Below, one piece after another: positions 60,825 to 64,000 of a DNA stretch of 64,000 nucleotides. The notes under the pieces are model-generated. The model had not been told where the DNA came from. It did no database searches and was given only the letters and a program-made list of their open reading frames with translations. The position numbers and the translations under genes are program-made. Within the stretch, counting starts at the first letter, position 1; every line of letters begins with the position of its first letter. Origin of the DNA: Planctomycetota bacterium (GTDB lineage Bacteria; Planctomycetota; UBA8742; UBA2392); contig JAJVIO010000027.1 in NCBI GenBank assembly GCA_022071975.1, forward strand, positions 1 to 64,000, read 5' to 3'.

Positions 60825-61505
60825 CTAGGGTTCGGTTACTTCCTCGCGGTCCAGCACGGTCGAGCGCTTCACGGCCCCGGTGGCCGGGTTGATGTCGATG
60901 TACACGAAGCGGTCGTCGTCGGTGAGGATCAGGTCCGCGTTCAGATTCATGGTCTCGCCCGAATCCAGCACGTAGCCCGGGCGGTCCTGGGGGATGATCA
61001 GGCGGCCGTCGGCCAGCACGGCGATTTTGTACTTGCCGGCGAAGCGCGCGTTGGCGGTCTCGGACAGGTAGTTGTCGATGGGGCCGGTGGGGGCTTCCTG
61101 CACCCAGCGCGGCGCGAATTTCACGGCGCCGCCGATCTGGTCCTGGAAGTCGAGCTGCTTGACGTAGTTGATTTCCTGCTCGTCGGTGCCGGGCTTGGGG
61201 CTTGGGTTGACGCGGTAGACCGCCATGCCGGGGCCGACGTAGAAGGCCAGGGCGTCGCTGTCCTGGGACTGTCCGCCCAGCGCTTCTTCCTCGGTGTAGC
61301 ACACGATCACGTGGGTCTGGCGCGTGTTCATGGCCTCGCTGCGGGCGAAGGCGATGAAGCCGCCGATGTTGTTGCCCGACATGCTGAGCCCGCGGCCCTT
61401 CATGAAGCGAAGCATCACCGGGACCATCACCGTGACCAGCATGGCCACGATGGCGATCACCACCAGCAGTTCCATCAGCGTGAAGCCGCGTCTCTGCCTT
61501 TTCAC
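60825..61505 (-). CDS. Pseudopilin, GspH-like
   Basis: 226 aa from GTG with GGAG 7 nt upstream. RRGFTLMELLVVIAIVAML is the cleavage site and helix; the segment IGGFIAFARSEAMNTRQT matches the GspH/FimT helix region. Third in the operon. Confidence 0.85.
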   Translation of the reverse strand: MKRQRRGFTLMELLVVIAIVAMLVTVMVPVMLRFMKGRGLSMSGNNIGGFIAFARSEAMNTRQTHVIVCYTEEEALGGQSQDSDALAFYVGPGMAVYRVNPSPKPGTDEQEINYVKQLDFQDQIGGAVKFAPRWVQEAPTGPIDNYLSETANARFAGKYKIAVLADGRLIIPQDRPGYVLDSGETMNLNADLILTDDDRFVYIDINPATGAVKRSTVLDREEVTEP

Positions 61506-61534
61506 GTTCGTCTCCTGCCGCCCGCGGGCGGTTG

Positions 61535-62104
61535 CTACTTCATTTCCTCGCGCGACTTCACCGTGTTGTTGCGCGAGTCAAAGATCAGGTCGTCAGGGGT
61601 GCCGGGCATGGCGTCAGGGCCCGAGGAGTACACGAAGCCGAGCTTCAGGTTGTTGTCGAACTTGTACCAGATCGGCTTTTCCCAGGCGTCCACCAGGTGC
61701 GGCAGACGGCCGCCCTCTTCACGGGTGAACTTGGCCAGGTCTTCGGGCTGCAGCAGCGGCGCGTAGTTCTGGTCTTTGTAGAGGTCCGAGCCCTCCCAGG
61801 TCGAGCGGGTCGGCGCCGCGTAGAACAGCATCATCTGGCTTGAGGCAAGCTTCTCGTCGGACGAGATCCGGCTGGAAAGCTGCCCGGCGTCTTTCTTGAA
61901 CTTCTTGATGGTGGGCGGGTTCTTTTCGCCGGTGATCACCGGCCCGATCTGCTGCAGCAGCGTGCGGGTTGCGCTTTCTTCTGACTTGGAAAGCCAGGGC
62001 AGAATCGCCACCGCCAGCACCACGATCAGCAGGGAAATGATGCCGACCACGATCAGCAACTCGATCAGCGTGAAGCCCTGCCTGTTTGCGCGCATGTTGT
62101 TCAT
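61535..62104 (-). CDS. Pseudopilin, second GspG-like
   Basis: 189 aa. Cleavage site RQGFTLIELLIVVGII. The C-terminal FVYSSGPDAMPGTPDDLIF recalls the calcium loop of GspG. Three tandem ATGs lie at the start; 62104 is 7 nt from GGGAG and preferred. Confidence 0.82.
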   Translation of the reverse strand: MNNMRANRQGFTLIELLIVVGIISLLIVVLAVAILPWLSKSEESATRTLLQQIGPVITGEKNPPTIKKFKKDAGQLSSRISSDEKLASSQMMLFYAAPTRSTWEGSDLYKDQNYAPLLQPEDLAKFTREEGGRLPHLVDAWEKPIWYKFDNNLKLGFVYSSGPDAMPGTPDDLIFDSRNNTVKSREEMK

Positions 62105-62118
62105 CATCATTCTCCCGT

Positions 62119-62673
62119 CTACTCCATGCCATTGTAGATGTCGTCGTTCTCGCCGTTGAGCTCATACAACTCGCCGTCGGGACCGCGGGAAATGATGTCG
62201 TAGGTGTTTTCGTTGTAGCGCCGACCCGTGTACTTCGGGGTCTTTCCGCTGGCGCTCTTCTTCTGGCTGTAGTTGCGGTAGATGTAGAACTTCTGCCACG
62301 GGTCCAGGAAGACCTTTTTGCCGCCTTCTTCACCCAGCACGTACTGGTCGTCCTTCACGTACGGGTCTTTGCCGGCCTTCTTGGGCTTCTCGACCAGTTC
62401 CTCATACAGCTCGGCGTTGCCTTGCCAGTACGAGCCGCCGTCCGTGATGCTGGGGCTGGCCGGGTAGGTGTTGTTGTCCTTGCCCGTTTCGTCCTGCCAC
62501 TTGCTGAGGGCCGACGGGATCACGTTGCTAACGAAGTCCTGGGCCTTGGCGATTTCGCCCTTGGACATCGCGTTGAACAACACGGCCACCAGCACCACCA
62601 CAAGGATGCCGATAATGCCGACCACAATCATAAGTTCGATCAGGGTGAACCCCGACCGCGATGAGCGTCTCAT
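62119..62673 (-). CDS. Major pseudopilin, GspG-like
   Basis: 184 aa. RSGFTLIELMIVVGIIGIL is a perfect type IV pilin signal. The C-terminal DIISRGPDGELYELNGENDDI is a GspG-type calcium-binding end. ATG 62673 follows GGAGG. First gene of the five-gene operon, fitting the most abundant subunit. Confidence 0.88.
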   Translation of the reverse strand: MRRSSRSGFTLIELMIVVGIIGILVVVLVAVLFNAMSKGEIAKAQDFVSNVIPSALSKWQDETGKDNNTYPASPSITDGGSYWQGNAELYEELVEKPKKAGKDPYVKDDQYVLGEEGGKKVFLDPWQKFYIYRNYSQKKSASGKTPKYTGRRYNENTYDIISRGPDGELYELNGENDDIYNGME

Positions 62674-62879
62674 CGGACCTCCAGTGACCGTCCGTAGTTG
62701 CATGCTATGCAAACCTTACGCCAGAACTTGGCAGCGGGGATGACACTCGACGCAAGTGCCGACCGCACCAAGATTTCAACACATTCCATCGGGTACTGTA
62801 TGCTACCTGAAGCGGGCAGATACGCAAGTTTGGTGTCGCGCTGGTAACGCCAAGTCTGCCGCAGGTAAGAGGATGTGGT

Positions 62880-63120
62880 CAGAGGTTGGAGGTCAGAGGT
62901 TAGAGGTTAGAGGTCAGAGGTCAGAGGTTAGAGGTTAGAGGTTAGAGGTTAGAGGTTAGAGGTCAGAGGTTAGAGGTCGGAGGTCGGAGGTCGGAGGCCA
63001 ATGTCCAAAACGTTTCCCTACACCCTGCCTCCCGCCTCCCGCCTCCTGCTTCCTGCTTCCTGCCTCCTGCCTCCTGCCTCCTGCCTCCTGCCTCCTGCCT
63101 CCTGCCTCCTGCATCCCGCC
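62880..63120. repeat. Heptamer arrays: AGAGGTY units facing CCTGCCT units
   Basis: About 17 copies of AGAGGTT/AGAGGTC (62880-62999) drift to GGAGGTC toward the centre. After about 22 nt, about 14 CCTGCCT/CCTGCTT units follow (63022-63120). With G-U pairs they could fold together. No gene is visible in the 447-nt gap 62674-63120. Confidence 0.85.
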
Positions 63121-63753
63121 TCATCCCAGCTTGCCGTCGCGCAGCTCAACCACCCGGTCGGCCACTGACTGCGCCGAGTCGTGGTCGTGGGTGCTGAAAA
63201 TTACCACCGCGCCGGTCTGTGCCTGCTCCCGGGCCGCTTGCCACAAGCGTTCGCGGGCGTCTTTGTCCAGTCCCGTAGAAGGCTCATCCAGCAGCAGCAG
63301 GCGCGGGTTGTGCACCAGGGCGCGGCACAGCGCGGCCGTCTGTTCCTGGCCGCGCGACAGCTCGCTGACGGGCAGGTCGGCATAGCGCGCGGCCTGGAAG
63401 CGCTCGATCAGCGCATCAGCGCGGGCCGTGTGGTCTTGTACTCCGTAGAGTGCGGCAAACAGGCGCAGGTTCTCGCGCATGCTGAGGGCTGCGTCGAGCA
63501 TGCTTTCATGGCCCAGATAGCCCAGCAGGGCGCGGGCCTTGAGCGGCTGGGCCCGGCAGTCCAGTTCGCCAAGGCTGACCTTGCCGTCGTCGGGGCGCAG
63601 GATGGTGGCGAAGATGCGTATCAGCGTGCTTTTGCCGGTGCCGTTGGCGCCGATCAGCGCCACCAGGCTGCCTGGCTCAACGCTGAAGTCCACGCCGCGC
63701 AGCACGTGCGTCGCGCCCCATGACTTGGTGATTCCCTCGGCAACCAGCTTCAT
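63121..63753 (-). CDS. ABC transporter ATPase, CcmA-like
   Basis: 210 aa, CcmA-sized. Walker A GANGTGKST, signature LSRGQEQ, Walker B RLLLLDEPSTGLD and a switch His in STHDHDS. It resembles the heme-exporter ATPase of cytochrome c maturation; a different ABC-2 exporter cannot be excluded. A partial gene lies 12 nt upstream on the same strand. Confidence 0.82.
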   Translation of the reverse strand: MKLVAEGITKSWGATHVLRGVDFSVEPGSLVALIGANGTGKSTLIRIFATILRPDDGKVSLGELDCRAQPLKARALLGYLGHESMLDAALSMRENLRLFAALYGVQDHTARADALIERFQAARYADLPVSELSRGQEQTAALCRALVHNPRLLLLDEPSTGLDKDARERLWQAAREQAQTGAVVIFSTHDHDSAQSVADRVVELRDGKLG

Positions 63754-63765
63754 GAGAATCCAGCA

Positions 63766-64000
63766 TCACTCTGCCGCGTTCGCGTCGAACTCTACCAGGC
63801 GGTTCATCAGCCTCTGTTTCTGTTCCTGGTAGACCCGTGCCGGCATAGCGCCTTCCTTATACTCGGCATCGAGCGCAACCACGGCATCCATTACCTCGCG
63901 CCTGGACGCCGGCAGTTCAGCCAGTTTCTTCAACTGCTCGTCGCGCGGCTTGCGGATCGTCGCCACCAGCGCGCCCACGAATGCAAGCCCGAACACCAGC
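63766..64000 (-). CDS. Partial membrane-associated protein at the window edge
   Basis: Only the last 77 or so codons are present. A hydrophobic stretch (VFGLAFVGALVATI) is followed by a basic, helical tail (EQLKKLAELPASRREVM, VYQEQKQRLMNRLVEF). The gene begins beyond position 64000. Its place before ccmA suggests cytochrome c biogenesis or an ABC permease context, but nothing in the fragment proves that. Confidence 0.6.
   Translation of the reverse strand, partial: LVFGLAFVGALVATIRKPRDEQLKKLAELPASRREVMDAVVALDAEYKEGAMPARVYQEQKQRLMNRLVEFDANAAE

Noticed and set aside
62880..63120. CRISPR array
   Set aside because: Units are only 7 nt, contiguous, with no unique spacers and no cas genes nearby.
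1..64000. tRNA and rRNA genes, or a replication origin
   Set aside because: I saw no recognisable rRNA segment, tRNA TPsiC box with a full cloverleaf, or DnaA-box cluster; a dedicated scan could still find one.

Overview
The window is a GC-rich bacterial chromosome segment with a Gram-negative, probably planctomycete-like character. The evidence is indirect: tandem beta-barrel outer-membrane proteins, a GspG/H/I/J-type pseudopilin operon, an FG-GAP/UnbV protein, a squalene-cyclase-fold plus HEAT-repeat membrane protein, MJ0042-type zinc-ribbon membrane proteins, a signal peptidase I with a very large insertion, and menaquinone synthesis by the futalosine route (mqnA, mqnC, a UbiA prenyltransferase). 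No rRNA or tRNA gene was recognised, so the phylum assignment is inference. An in-frame UGA at the catalytic position of a peroxiredoxin implies that the organism makes selenocysteine.

Layout. 0-4.1 kb (minus): an HtrA-like pseudoprotease and three single-pass membrane proteins with a shared C-terminal beta domain. 4.4-6.6 kb (plus): rpsB-tsf. 6.7-11.7 kb (minus): FG-GAP/UnbV protein, membrane protein, sulfotransferase, lipoprotein. 11.8-17.4 kb: mqnA with two small overlapping genes, a class III cyclase, mqnC, a DUF1579-like gene carrying an in-frame palindromic insertion, an AbrB-Doc toxin-antitoxin pair with a perfect operator dyad, and a second tiny AbrB gene. 17.6-25 kb: ROK kinase, 1123-aa secreted protein, two paralogous outer-membrane proteins, AHSA1-domain protein. 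25.1-28.3 kb (minus): nitroreductase-like protein, ClpS, GNAT, a GNAT-ClpS fusion and a second divergent ClpS. 28.4-34.6 kb: glycosyltransferase, fasciclin lipoprotein, an IS200/RAYT-type transposase between inverted repeats, dienelactone hydrolase, small genes. 34.8-43 kb (minus): HEAT/toroid protein, DUF1294, aminotransferase-UbiA pair, M23 peptidase, EI24 protein with a second cyclase. 43.2-46.9 kb (plus): a decaying tandem array of small membrane proteins. 47.3-58.8 kb: SGNH hydrolase, acyl-CoA dehydrogenase, zinc-ribbon proteins, selenocysteine Bcp, signal peptidase I, PQQ-type sugar dehydrogenase, metallophosphoesterase. 58.9-62.7 kb (minus): five pseudopilin genes. 63.1-64 kb: CcmA-like ABC ATPase and a partial gene.

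Most distinctive signals. (1) A locus of three ClpS-like proteins, one fused to an acetyltransferase fold and translationally coupled to a ClpS with an altered N-degron pocket; this is the best candidate for an undescribed system. (2) A selenocysteine peroxiredoxin with a SECIS-like hairpin just after the UGA. (3) A dispersed two-hairpin element with a constant 34-nt linker, present three times and always between convergent genes. (4) A GGGGACTGTCCCC palindromic element of which one copy lies in frame inside a coding gene. (5) Short-period tandem-repeat arms facing their own reverse complements in several intergenic regions. (6) Many genes whose -10 hexamer lies 6-7 nt before the start codon, implying leaderless mRNAs.
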